From positions 1-39,293 of the forward strand of contig RXJW01000161.1 of the NCBI GenBank assembly GCA_003963005.1: a DNA stretch of 39,293 nucleotides, read 5' to 3'. The DNA comes from Burkholderiales bacterium (GTDB lineage: Bacteria; Pseudomonadota; Gammaproteobacteria; Burkholderiales; Burkholderiaceae_C). Below the pieces are notes generated by a model. The model worked only from the letters and a program-made list of their open reading frames with translations. It searched no databases and had not been told where the DNA came from. Shown piece by piece: positions 7,696 through 19,127 of this stretch. Numbering within the stretch: the first letter of the stretch is position 1; every line of letters starts with the position of its first letter. The position numbers and the translations under genes are program-made.

Positions 7696-7732
7696 GGCAG
7701 GGCGGCCCGATGGGCATCGGGTGCCGCCTGCC
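7696..7732 (-). terminator. Hairpin after the aldehyde dehydrogenase gene
   Basis: A long imperfect stem runs from 7696 to 7732, with a perfect inner part CCCGAT-GGGC-ATCGGG at 7706-7721 and outer arms GGCAGGGCGG / CCGCCTGCC. It lies 14 bp past the stop of the dehydrogenase. There is no T tract, so it may instead stabilise the transcript end or attenuate readthrough into the reductase gene. Confidence 0.35.
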
Positions 7733-7745
7733 GACCGGCCTGCCG

Positions 7746-9269
<1,524 letters not shown>

Positions 9270-9329
9270 GGCGATGTCTCCTGGAAGGGTGCCCGGCGTC
9301 GTGGAATGGCGCGGGTCAGGCCCTTCAGC

Positions 9330-9344
9330 GCAAGGGGCATGCCA
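9330..9344 (-). promoter_or_regulatory. Sigma-54 (-24/-12) promoter of the aldehyde dehydrogenase gene
   Basis: On the minus strand TGGCATGCCCCTTGC has the invariant GG and GC dinucleotides separated by 10 bases, and differs from the consensus TGGCACG-N4-TTGC at one position. It implies a transcript start near 9318, giving a leader of about 50 bases to ATG 9269. The divergent sigma-54 activator gene strengthens the call. Confidence 0.75.
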
Positions 9345-9415
9345 GGGCGGCTTTGCGCCGGCCGCACGGCGCCTCCGTGGGAAACCGGGCCGCAGGGGCG
9401 CCAGACTGTTCCAAA

Positions 9416-9453
9416 GTGACACACTCCGGTGTCACACCGCGCCGGTTTGACAC
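9416..9453. promoter_or_regulatory. Dyad operator, probable AcoR-type upstream activating sequence
   Basis: A perfect inverted repeat GTGACAC (9416-9422) / GTGTCAC (9429-9435) has 6 bases between its arms, and a further TGACAC half-site lies at 9448-9453. It lies roughly 85-110 bp upstream of the sigma-54 promoter, the usual distance for an enhancer site. It is also about 120-160 bp before the activator gene, so it could mediate autoregulation. Confidence 0.6.
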
Positions 9454-9573
9454 AGATCAGCCTCACGGCGCACAACCGCTTGACGCGGCGCGGCGTCAGG
9501 CTAGTGTCCGGGTCGGCGTGCAGGCTTCGTCTGCCGCCCAGAGCCGACCACGGCCGCCCAGGAGACAGCCCGC

Positions 9574-11481
<1,908 letters not shown>

Positions 11482-11685
11482 GTCGGGTCGGGCCGCCGGG
11501 CTGCACCAGGGCCGTGCGTCGCCGTGAGTTCCTCACACAAGCGCACGCCGCGCGTCGCTGGCCGCTCACAAGACCCCGTGCAGCGCTCATCGTTTGCACG
11601 CGGCGACGCCGACGCCTGATAACGTTTGCTGCTGCATGGCCGCCAGGGCGCCGCCGTGCCACCAACGCCTACCTGGAGCTCACCC

Positions 11686-13230
11686 ATGGGGTTCATTGCA
11701 TCGTTGCGCGTGCGCTCGCGCCTGCTCGGCTCGTTCGGCATCGTGCTGTTGTTGCTGGTGGCCGTGTCCTGGCTCGGCGTTTCGTCGCTGTCGCAGTCCT
11801 ATGCGCGCCTCAAGGACGTCTTTGACAACAACATCGAGCCCCTGCGGCAGCTCGACAAGATCTCCTACCTCACGCAGCGCAACCGCATCCTCGTGATGGA
11901 TGCGCTGATGAACCCCGAGCCCGGCAACATCCAGAAGCGCACCGACGAGATGGCGAAGAACGCCACCGAAATCGACAAGCAGTGGAAGGCCTATCTCGCG
12001 ACCGAGATCACACCGGCCGAGCAGAAGATCATCCCGGGCTTCGAGGCCGCCTTGAAGGTCTACCGGGAGGAGGGCCTGGTGCCGGCGCGCGAGGCGCTGA
12101 AGGCCAACGACATCGACAAGGCGCGCAGCCACTACCGTGACATCAGCCGGCTCGCGCCGGCGCTCAACGAGGCCCAGCTGGCGCTGATCGACGTGCAGGT
12201 GGACCTGGCCGCGCAGGACATGCAGGCTGCCGAGGCGAGCTTCCACCGCACCCGCAACCTGATCATCGGCTTCGCGGTGATCGCCCTGCTGCTGGGCGCG
12301 GGGCTGGCCGTCGTCATCGCCCGCTCCATCGTCACGCCCGTGTGGCAGGCCGTGCGGGTCGCGCGTCGCGTCGCCGAGGGCGACCTGACCGAGAGCCGCA
12401 TCGAACGCCGTGGCGACGAGCTCGGCGAGCTGCTGACCGCACTGGACGAGATGCGCAGCGAGCTGCGCGGCATCGTCGGCCGCGTGCGCCAGGGCGCTGA
12501 CGGCGTGGCCACCGGCAGCCGCGAGATCGCCAGCGGCAACCAGGACCTGAGCGCCCGCACCGAGAACCAGGCCTCGGCGCTGGAGGAGACCGCGTCGGCG
12601 ATGGAAGAGCTGGGCGCCACCGTCGGCCACAACGCCGATGCGGCACAGCAGGCCAACCAGCTCGCCCAGGCGGCCTCGACCGTGGCCGTGCGCGGCGGCG
12701 AGCAGGTGGCCGACGTGGTCTCGACGATGAACGACATCAACGCCGCCAGCCGCAAGATCTCCGACATCATCGGCACGATCGACGGCATCGCCTTCCAGAC
12801 CAACATCCTCGCGCTGAACGCCGCCGTCGAAGCGGCGCGGGCGGGCGAGCAGGGCCGCGGCTTCGCGGTGGTGGCGGGCGAGGTGCGGCTGCTGGCGCAG
12901 CGCAGCGCCGAGGCGGCCCGCGAGATCAAGTCCCTGATCGCCGCCAGCGTCGAGCGCGTGGAGCGCGGCACCGCCATCGTCAACCAGGCGGGCACGACGA
13001 TGACCGAGGTCGTCGACAGCATCCGCCGCGTCACCGACCTGATGGGCGAGATCAGCAGCGCCAGCCAGGAGCAGTCGCGCGGCGTGGCGCAGGTGGGCGA
13101 GGCGGTCACGTCGATGGACCAGACCACGCAGCAGAACGCCGCCCTCGTGGAGCAGATGGCGGCGGCGGCTTCGAGCCTGCGGCAGCAGGCGGACGAGCTG
13201 GTGGGCACGATGGCGCGCTTCCGGTTCTGA
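11686..13230 (+). CDS. Methyl-accepting chemotaxis protein
   Basis: 514 residues. TM1 (about 13-34), a periplasmic four-helix bundle (about 35-190, 4HB_MCP type), TM2 (about 192-212), HAMP (about 213-265) and a long cytoplasmic signalling helix pair follow in order. The hairpin tip that contacts CheA/CheW is at about 366-400 (DGIAFQTNILALNAAVEAAR). Flanking Gln/Glu pairs are likely methylation sites. The C-terminus ends in MARFRF and lacks the NWETF-type CheR tether. ATG 11686 was chosen because GGAG lies 8 bases upstream and TM1 then starts at the proper distance. The ligand cannot be told. The gene stands alone without che neighbours. Confidence 0.92.
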   Translation: MGFIASLRVRSRLLGSFGIVLLLLVAVSWLGVSSLSQSYARLKDVFDNNIEPLRQLDKISYLTQRNRILVMDALMNPEPGNIQKRTDEMAKNATEIDKQWKAYLATEITPAEQKIIPGFEAALKVYREEGLVPAREALKANDIDKARSHYRDISRLAPALNEAQLALIDVQVDLAAQDMQAAEASFHRTRNLIIGFAVIALLLGAGLAVVIARSIVTPVWQAVRVARRVAEGDLTESRIERRGDELGELLTALDEMRSELRGIVGRVRQGADGVATGSREIASGNQDLSARTENQASALEETASAMEELGATVGHNADAAQQANQLAQAASTVAVRGGEQVADVVSTMNDINAASRKISDIIGTIDGIAFQTNILALNAAVEAARAGEQGRGFAVVAGEVRLLAQRSAEAAREIKSLIAASVERVERGTAIVNQAGTTMTEVVDSIRRVTDLMGEISSASQEQSRGVAQVGEAVTSMDQTTQQNAALVEQMAAAASSLRQQADELVGTMARFRF

Positions 13231-13341
13231 CGGCACCGGCGTCACCCAGCGCGGCGCCCGGGATTGGCGGCGCGGCGCTGCAGGCGGGCCGGCGGCGGCC
13301 CATCATGGCGACCCCGCCTTGATCACGGCCCGCCCCGCCCC

Positions 13342-13734
13342 ATGCTCGCCGCCCTCGCCCTGCTCACCACCGCGCTGCTGTTCGGCGGCATGACGCTGTA
13401 TGCCTTCGGCTTCGCGGCCGTGCTGTTCAAGACGCTCCCGATGCCTGCCGCGCGCAGCGTGCTGCGCGGCGCCTTCCCGTGGTTCTACCTGTTCGTCATC
13501 GGCACGGCGGCCCTGGCCGCAGCGCTGTGGTGGCCGCTGCACCCGGGCCGCGCAGCCCTGCTGGCCGCCGTGGCCCTGAGCACGGTGCCGGTGCGGCAGT
13601 GGCTGATGCCGGCGATCAACCGCGCGACGGACGCCGGCGACCGGCGGCGCTTCCAGTGGCTGCATGGCGTGTCGGTGCTGGTGACGCTCGCCCACATCGC
13701 CGCCTGCGGGGCCCTGCTGGCGACGCTGGCCTGA
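13342..13734 (+). CDS. DUF4149-family membrane protein
   Basis: 130 residues with four hydrophobic segments (about 2-25, 44-64, 70-88, 105-128), matching DUF4149/TMEM205-like proteins that are widespread in betaproteobacteria. Typical features are the FGFAAVLFKTLP segment after TM1 and the PxxN motif (LMPAINRATD) in the third loop. The function of the family is not established. ATG 13342 gives the normal length; the upstream in-frame codons would add an Arg/Gly-rich stretch unlike the family. The gene is 14 bp ahead of the HNH gene. Confidence 0.8.
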   Translation: MLAALALLTTALLFGGMTLYAFGFAAVLFKTLPMPAARSVLRGAFPWFYLFVIGTAALAAALWWPLHPGRAALLAAVALSTVPVRQWLMPAINRATDAGDRRRFQWLHGVSVLVTLAHIAACGALLATLA

Positions 13735-13748
13735 GCGCCCGGCGCACC

Positions 13749-14048
13749 ATGCCGCCAGCCGAGCCCGTCCTCTGCCCGCTGTGCGAGCGGCCCATCCCGC
13801 CGGCGCAGCGCGACGCCCATCACCTCGTGCCCAAGAGCCGCGGCGGGCGGCACACCGAGTACCTGCACCGCGTCTGCCACCGGCAGATCCATGCCCTGCT
13901 GACCGAGACCGAGCTGGCCCGCCAGTACGCGACCGTCGAGGCCCTGCTCGGTCATCCCGAGATCCGGCGCTTCGTGGACTGGGTGCGCACCAAGCCGGAC
14001 GACTTCTTCGTGGCCACGCGCAAGAGCGCGCGGCTGCGGCGGCGCTGA
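13749..14048 (+). CDS. Small HNH-family protein
   Basis: 99 residues. A Cys-x2-Cys pair (LCPLCERP) is followed by DAHHLVPKSRGG and then VCHRQIHALL, the spacing of a compact HNH/zinc-bound endonuclease fold (His-His ... Cys-His ... His). The remaining helical part (FVDWVRTKPDDFF) is well conserved in similar betaproteobacterial proteins as I recall them. Such stand-alone HNH proteins are usually annotated as endonucleases, but their DNA target and role are unknown. There is no adjacent restriction or phage gene. It lies just after the DUF4149 gene and may share its transcript. Confidence 0.8.
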   Translation: MPPAEPVLCPLCERPIPPAQRDAHHLVPKSRGGRHTEYLHRVCHRQIHALLTETELARQYATVEALLGHPEIRRFVDWVRTKPDDFFVATRKSARLRRR

Positions 14049-14132
14049 GGCCTGCAAAACCGGACATGCGACCTGGGGGTTTCGCGAATCGCGCAGGCGG
14101 GTCAGCATCCGGCCTGCCTGTCTGGAGACCCC

Positions 14133-14810
14133 ATGAAGACCCCCCTGCTCGCCGCCGTCCTGGCCCTCGCCACCCTGGCCGCCCAGGCCGACGTCCTGGA
14201 CTTCGGCAGCGGCCCGGCCGTGCCGTCGATCTGCACCGTCAACGGCGATGGCATCGGCCCGCTGACCGCCTGCACCGACTACGCCAAGCTGAGCCAGAGC
14301 TACGGTGACATCCCGGGCGTGCTGGACGTGCAGTACAGCCAGCCCCTGGCCACCACGGCGTCGACGCTGAACTGGTGGTCGACCAGCTACAACACCCTGT
14401 ACGGCGTGCTCTGGGCCGACGGCGGCGACGGCCCGTCGTCCTACGGCCGCATCGACCTCGTGCCGCTGGCCGGCGCCTCGGGCATCACGCTGACCAGCCT
14501 CGATCTCGGTGCCTACCCGTCGACCACGCGCAACACCGAGCTGACGATCTTCGACCTCGGCAACAACCAGGTGCTCTACAGCTACACCGGCAGCGTGGGC
14601 ACCGCCGGCGGCAACGCGACGACCTTCAGCCTCGGCGTGAGTTCAGCAGCGGGCCTGCGCATCGAATGGCGCAACACGGCCTACAACGTGGGCATCGACA
14701 ACATCGTGTTCCAGACCACGGCAGTGCCGGAGCCTGCCAGCGGCTCGATGGCCCTGGCCGGCCTGGCCGTGCTGGGTGCCGCGTTCCTGCGGCGGCGGCA
14801 GCCGCGCTGA
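14133..14810 (+). CDS. PEP-CTERM sorting-domain protein
   Basis: 225 residues. A signal peptide (MKTPLLAAVLALATLAAQA, cut after Ala19) precedes a low-complexity Ser/Thr/Gly-rich body. At the end is a PEP-CTERM tripartite signal: VPEP at about 198-201, a hydrophobic helix (MALAGLAVLGAAFL) and a terminal Arg cluster. Such proteins are cut by an exosortase (EpsH/XrtA type) and are thought to be exported to the surface with exopolysaccharide. No exosortase gene is in this window. A GGAGA ribosome site lies close to ATG 14133. The body shows no domain I recognise. Confidence 0.9.
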   Translation: MKTPLLAAVLALATLAAQADVLDFGSGPAVPSICTVNGDGIGPLTACTDYAKLSQSYGDIPGVLDVQYSQPLATTASTLNWWSTSYNTLYGVLWADGGDGPSSYGRIDLVPLAGASGITLTSLDLGAYPSTTRNTELTIFDLGNNQVLYSYTGSVGTAGGNATTFSLGVSSAAGLRIEWRNTAYNVGIDNIVFQTTAVPEPASGSMALAGLAVLGAAFLRRRQPR

Positions 14811-14861
14811 GGCGACCGCAGGCCGGGGAGACAATGGCTGCCGAACCCCGGCGCCCGCACC

Positions 14862-17000
14862 TTGACCCGCTCCCGTCTCCTCCCGCTCCCGCCCCTCTCC
14901 CTCGCCCTGTCATGCGCCACCGGCGCTCTGACCGGGACCGCCCTGGCGCAGGACGGCTCTGCACCGTCGGCCCGGCTCGCGCCGGTCGTCATCACCGCCA
15001 CGCGCACCGAAGCCAGCGTGCAGGAGCTGCCGGCCTCCATCACCCGCATCGACGGCGATGCGCTGCGCGCCGGCCGGGCCCAGGTGAATCTGTCCGAAGG
15101 CCTGGGTGAGGTGCCGGGCCTGCTGGCACGGGACCGGCAGAACTACGCGCAGGACGTGCAGATCTCGGTGCGCGGCTTCGGCGCGCGGTCGAGCTTCGGC
15201 ATCCGCGGCGTGCGGGTCTACGTGGACGACATCCCTGCCACGCTGCCCGACGGCCAGGGCCAGGTGACGCACGTCGAGCTGGGCACGGTCGGCCGCGTGG
15301 AGGTGCTGCGCGGGCCGTTCTCGGCGCTGTACGGGAACTCGTCCGGCGGCGTCATCGCCGTGAGCACCGAACCCGCCGCCGTCACGCCACTCGTGGAGAC
15401 GAGCGTCACGGCGGGCAGCGACGGCCTGCGCCGCATCGCCGCCACGGCCAGCGGTCACGCGGGCGCCCTCGGCTACACGCTCGGCGCCAGCCGCTTCACG
15501 ACCGACGGCTACCGCCAGCACAGCGCGGCCGAGCGGCGACTGGCCAATGCCCGCCTGAGCTGGCAGCTCGGCCGCGACACGCGCCTCACGCTGGTGGCCA
15601 ACCAGGTCGAACTGCCCGAGGCGCAGGACCCGCTGGGCCTGACGCGCGCCCAGTGGGCCGCCGACCCGCGCGGCGTGGACGCCTCCGCCCTCAGCTTCGA
15701 CACCCGCAAGACGATGCAGCAGACCCAGGGCGGCCTGGTGCTGGAGCACGGCATCGACGCGGCCCAGCTGCTGCGGGTGATGGTCTACCAGGGCCATCGC
15801 GCCACGACCCAGTTCCAGGCCCTGCCGGTGGCCACCCAGGCCAACCCGCTGCACCCGGGCGGCGTCATCGACCTGGCGCGCGACTACGAAGGGGCGGACC
15901 TGCGCTGGCGCTGGAAGGGCCCGACGCTGACCGTGGTGGCCGGCGTGGCGGCCGATGCGCTGCGCGAGCACCGCATCGGGCGGCAGAACTTCGTCGGCAG
16001 CCGCCTGGGCGTGCCGGGCGCGCTGCGCCGCGACGAGACCAACCGCGTCAGCAACGCCGACCCCTACCTGCAGGCCGAGTGGCGGCCGGCGCCCGCATGG
16101 CTGGTGACCGCCGGCCTGCGCCGCAGCCGCGTGAGCTTCAGCTCGGCCGACGCCTACGTCACGGCCACCAACCCCGACGACAGTGGCGCCGCGCGCTACA
16201 CGGCCACGCTGCCCGTGCTGGGCGCGAGCTACGCGGTCAGCGACAGCCTGCGGGTGTACGCCACCGCCGGCCGCGGCTTCGAGACACCCACGCTCAATGA
16301 ACTGGCCTACCGACCGAACGGTGCCACCGGGCTGAACTTCGCACTGCAGCCCGCCACGAGCCGCAGCGTCGAGACGGGTTTGAAGGCGCGCCTGGGCCCG
16401 GGCCGCGAGCTGACGCTTGCGGTGTTCGAGACGGTGACCGCTCGCGAGATCGTCACGCAGACCAACCTGGGCGGCCGCGCCACCTTCCAGAACGCCGGCG
16501 CCACGCGCCGGCGCGGCGCAGAGGTCTCGGCCTCGGCCGCACTGGGCGGCGACTGGCAGGCCCAATTCGCGGGCACCTGGCTGCAGGCGGTTTATCGCGA
16601 TGGCTTCCTGACCTGCACGGCCACGCCCTGCGCGGCGGCCGCCAGCCAGGTCGCGGCGGGCAACCGCATGCCCGGCATCGCCCGCACGGCACTGTTCGGC
16701 AGCCTCAGCTGGCAGCCGGCCGGACCCTGGCGCGTGGCACTGGAAGGCCGCGCGCTGAGCCGTGTGTGGGTCAATGACCTGAACACCGACGCCGCCGCCG
16801 GCCACGCCGTGCTGGCACTCGCGGCGAGTCACCAGCGCGAACTCGGCGCCTGGCAGTTGACCACCGGGCTGCGGCTGGACAACCTGGGCCGCCGCCGCTA
16901 CGCCGGCTCGGTCATCGTGAACGATGGCAACGGCCGCTTCTTCGAGCCGGCGCCCGGACGCACCTGGCAAGCCAGCATCAACGGGGTCTACCGCTTCTGA
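14862..17000 (+). CDS. TonB-dependent outer-membrane receptor
   Basis: 712 residues. A signal peptide ends near ALAQ (about residue 30); then come a TonB box (APVVITATRTE, about 40-50), a plug domain (SVRGFGARSSFGIRGVRVYVDDIPATLPDGQG and VEVLRGPFSALYGNSSGG) and a 22-strand-type barrel ending in Phe (VYRF), as required for Bam assembly. The length fits ferric-siderophore/FecA-like receptors. The substrate cannot be told: no siderophore, cobalamin or regulator gene is adjacent, and I see no cobalamin riboswitch or Fur box. The start is TTG 14862. The frame is open upstream but no ATG or GTG gives a better signal peptide, so an unusual weak start is likely. Confidence 0.88.
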   Translation: MTRSRLLPLPPLSLALSCATGALTGTALAQDGSAPSARLAPVVITATRTEASVQELPASITRIDGDALRAGRAQVNLSEGLGEVPGLLARDRQNYAQDVQISVRGFGARSSFGIRGVRVYVDDIPATLPDGQGQVTHVELGTVGRVEVLRGPFSALYGNSSGGVIAVSTEPAAVTPLVETSVTAGSDGLRRIAATASGHAGALGYTLGASRFTTDGYRQHSAAERRLANARLSWQLGRDTRLTLVANQVELPEAQDPLGLTRAQWAADPRGVDASALSFDTRKTMQQTQGGLVLEHGIDAAQLLRVMVYQGHRATTQFQALPVATQANPLHPGGVIDLARDYEGADLRWRWKGPTLTVVAGVAADALREHRIGRQNFVGSRLGVPGALRRDETNRVSNADPYLQAEWRPAPAWLVTAGLRRSRVSFSSADAYVTATNPDDSGAARYTATLPVLGASYAVSDSLRVYATAGRGFETPTLNELAYRPNGATGLNFALQPATSRSVETGLKARLGPGRELTLAVFETVTAREIVTQTNLGGRATFQNAGATRRRGAEVSASAALGGDWQAQFAGTWLQAVYRDGFLTCTATPCAAAASQVAAGNRMPGIARTALFGSLSWQPAGPWRVALEGRALSRVWVNDLNTDAAAGHAVLALAASHQRELGAWQLTTGLRLDNLGRRRYAGSVIVNDGNGRFFEPAPGRTWQASINGVYRF

Positions 17001-17148
17001 CGCAGGCGCTGCGGCGCCGGCAGCCACCCGCATCCGTGGGCTGCCGCCTACGAAGTTCTGTGGACGGGTCCGACGCCTGACGGGCCCTGACGTCACAGCC
17101 CTGTGGCATGCTTGGGTCATCCTTGAGCGCCATCGAGCAGTACCGGCC

Positions 17149-17814
17149 ATGTCGACCCGCCTCCCCGACCGCCCGCAGACCCTGGGCGAAGAGATCGCCA
17201 ATGCGGTCAGCCATGGCCTGGGCGCCCTGCTCGCGGTGGCGGGCCTGCCCATCCTCGTGATCCGAGCCCTGAACCATGGGGGTTCGGCCGATGTCATCGG
17301 TGCCGCCGTCTTTGCCGCCACGGCCATCCTGCTCTACGGCATCTCCACCGTCTACCACGCCCTGCCGGCGTCGCTGGCCAACGGCCGCGCCAAGGCCTGG
17401 ATGAACCGGCTGGACCATGCCGCGATCTACATCTTCATCGCCGGCAGCTACACGCCCTTCACGATGGGTGTGCTGCACACCGGCCCGGGTCTCACGCTGC
17501 TGATCGCGGTGTGGGCGGCCGCGGCCTTCGGCGTGACGATCAAGCTGCTGAACCGGCTGCGCCATCCGGTCGTCTCGACGCTGCTGTACGTCGCGATGGG
17601 CTGGGTGGTCGTGTTCGCGGTCGGCCCGCTGGTCGAGAACATGCCGGCGACAGGTCTGGCCCTGCTCGTGGCGGGTGGCCTGAGCTACACGCTCGGTGCG
17701 GTGGTGTTCCTGCTGGACAACCGGGTGCGCTACGCGCATTTCGTGTGGCACCTGTTCGTGCTGGGCGGCACGACCTGCCACTTCTTCGCGGCGCTGTACT
17801 ACGCCTACGGCTGA
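17149..17814 (+). CDS. trhA: Haemolysin III / PAQR-family membrane protein (TrhA/YqfA type)
   Basis: 221 residues with seven hydrophobic helices. Family landmarks are the N-terminal TLGEEIANAVSHGLGALLA, STVYHALP, the motif LDHAAIYIFIAGSYTPF, and the C-terminal HFVWHLFVLGGTTCHFFA, which together provide the conserved His/Asp metal site of PAQR proteins. Bacterial members such as E. coli YqfA (TrhA) influence membrane energetics and lipid homeostasis; the haemolysin name is historical. ATG 17149 begins the usual N-terminus; codons upstream in frame do not match the family. It is transcribed alone and faces a terminator. Confidence 0.9.
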   Translation: MSTRLPDRPQTLGEEIANAVSHGLGALLAVAGLPILVIRALNHGGSADVIGAAVFAATAILLYGISTVYHALPASLANGRAKAWMNRLDHAAIYIFIAGSYTPFTMGVLHTGPGLTLLIAVWAAAAFGVTIKLLNRLRHPVVSTLLYVAMGWVVVFAVGPLVENMPATGLALLVAGGLSYTLGAVVFLLDNRVRYAHFVWHLFVLGGTTCHFFAALYYAYG

Positions 17815-17837
17815 GACTCGACGCCGGCGCGCGTCGG

Positions 17838-17874
17838 CCAAGAAAAAGGCCCTGACCGTTCGACGGTCAGGGCC
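17838..17874 (-). terminator. Rho-independent terminator, best read on the minus strand
   Basis: A perfect 12-bp stem, GGCCCTGACCGT (17848-17859) / ACGGTCAGGGCC (17863-17874), has a 3-base loop. On the minus strand the stem is followed by TTTTT, so it terminates the leftward gene at 18041-18439; on the plus strand it can also stop the haemolysin III transcript but lacks a T tract. Confidence 0.8.
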
Positions 17875-18040
17875 CAAAGCACCCCCCGAGGTGGAAGGCA
17901 CCGGCCTGCCCAGGGGTTGACGGCAGGGGGCTTCGGGGAAAGCCCGGTCGGCATTGCAGCGCAGCCGCAAGCCTGGCGCGACGCCCGCCGACGAAACGGC
18001 CGCTCCCGCCCCCGAGCCGCCGTGTCGGGGCATGAATGCC

Positions 18041-18439
18041 TCAGCCCGGCGGATGGCCGGCATCTGCCGGCCGGGCCTGCGGCGCGGGTGCGTGCAGGCC
18101 GCGGCTGATCGTGATGGCCAGATTCAGGGCCAGGCGCAGCGCCACGCGTGTGGTCAGGTCGGCACGCGAGCCGACGATGGCGAGGCTGGCCTGACGGGTG
18201 TGCTCGGCCAGGGCGCGTGCGGTGTCGCGCACCTCGGCGTCAGGGCGCTCCAGCATCACGCTCATGCGCAGGATTTGCACCAGCCCGGCGAGCCCGTCGA
18301 GGTGAGCGGCCAGTTGCCGCTGCCAGGGAAGCGGTCCGCGGGCGCCGATGCCGAGCTTGGTGACCAACTCGTCGAAGTCCTGGATGGCAGCAGCCACGCG
18401 CAGCGCGCGGGCCTCGGTGTCGGGGCAGTGGAGCGTCAT
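18041..18439 (-). CDS. Hypothetical helical protein, 132 aa
   Basis: I do not recognise a family. The predicted protein is mostly alpha-helical and soluble, with an ordinary amino-acid mix through about residue 113 (for example AIQDFDELVTKLGIG, LVQILRMSVMLERPD and RLALNLAITISRGL) and a Pro/Ala-rich end. Support for reality comes from the intrinsic terminator about 165 bp beyond its stop, which has its T tract on this strand, and from the absence of a better frame opposite. ATG 18439 has no strong ribosome site. It is divergent from the lipocalin gene. Confidence 0.55.
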   Translation of the reverse strand: MTLHCPDTEARALRVAAAIQDFDELVTKLGIGARGPLPWQRQLAAHLDGLAGLVQILRMSVMLERPDAEVRDTARALAEHTRQASLAIVGSRADLTTRVALRLALNLAITISRGLHAPAPQARPADAGHPPG

Positions 18440-18557
18440 GGCGGCAACCGGGGCAAGGGGCGGGCAGCGGTTGTACGGCGAGCCTCTCGATCCTCGGACG
18501 GGGGACCTGCTTCAGGGGATGGCCCCGCCGGCGCCGGAACGGCCACTTCAGCCCAGA

Positions 18558-19121
18558 ATGCGGGTCATGCGCCTGTCTTGCCCTTCCCCGATGTCTCGAT
18601 GCTTGATCGCCATCGGCCTCACGCTGGCGGCCTCGCTGCCGGCGATGGGCGCCGAACCCGCGCCACTGCCCACCGTGCCGCAGGTGGACCTGGCCCGGTA
18701 TGCCGGCGCCTGGTACGAAATCGCGCTGCTGCCCAACCGCTTCCAGAAGCAATGCGTGGCCGACACGCAGGCGCGCTACCGGCTGGACGGCGACCGGGTC
18801 GAGGTGATCAACCGCTGCCGGATGGCCGATGGCCGGGTGGACGACATCAAGGGCCGCGCCAAGGTGGTGGAGGGCAGCGGCAATGCCAAGCTGCGGGTGA
18901 GCTTCTTCTGGCCGTTCTATGGCGACTACTGGGTGCTGGCGCTGGACGACCAGTACCGCCAGGTGCTGGTGGGCGCACCCAGCCGCCAGTACGCCTGGGT
19001 GCTGAGCCGCACGCCGCAAATGGACGAAACCGCGCTGATCGCCCTGCTAGACCGCGCCGCGGCGCTGGGCTTCGACCGGGCCGCGTTCCGGCGCACGCCG
19101 CAGACGCAGCCGCTGGACTGA
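18558..19121 (+). CDS. blc: Bacterial lipocalin (Blc-like)
   Basis: About 187 residues from this start. A signal peptide (CLIAIGLTLAASLPAMGA) precedes the lipocalin fold with the family motif YAGAWYEIALLPNRFQ (GxW), then NRCRMADGRVDDIKGRA and the later strand WVLALDDQYRQVLVGAPSR. E. coli Blc is an outer-membrane lipoprotein that binds lysophospholipids and fatty acids. Here the signal seems to be of the ordinary cleaved type, since I see no convincing lipobox. ATG at 18558, 18567 or 18591 are all possible; the last gives the tidiest signal peptide. The stop lies 6 bp from that of the convergent SRAP gene. Confidence 0.85.
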   Translation: MRVMRLSCPSPMSRCLIAIGLTLAASLPAMGAEPAPLPTVPQVDLARYAGAWYEIALLPNRFQKQCVADTQARYRLDGDRVEVINRCRMADGRVDDIKGRAKVVEGSGNAKLRVSFFWPFYGDYWVLALDDQYRQVLVGAPSRQYAWVLSRTPQMDETALIALLDRAAALGFDRAAFRRTPQTQPLD

Positions 19122-19127
19122 CGCCGC

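Noticed and set aside
11588..11625. Flagellar sigma-28 type promoter before the chemoreceptor gene
   Set aside because: TCATCGTTT and GCCGACGC are only distant matches to the consensus and the spacing is off by one or more bases.
17018..17046. Inverted repeat CGGCAGCC / GGCTGCCG as terminator of the receptor gene
   Set aside because: Only 8 bp with a 13-base loop and no T tract; not strong enough in GC-rich DNA to list as a feature.
14910..17327. Minus-strand open frame of about 800 codons opposite the TonB receptor
   Set aside because: Antisense shadow of a strong gene, with biased composition and no ribosome site.
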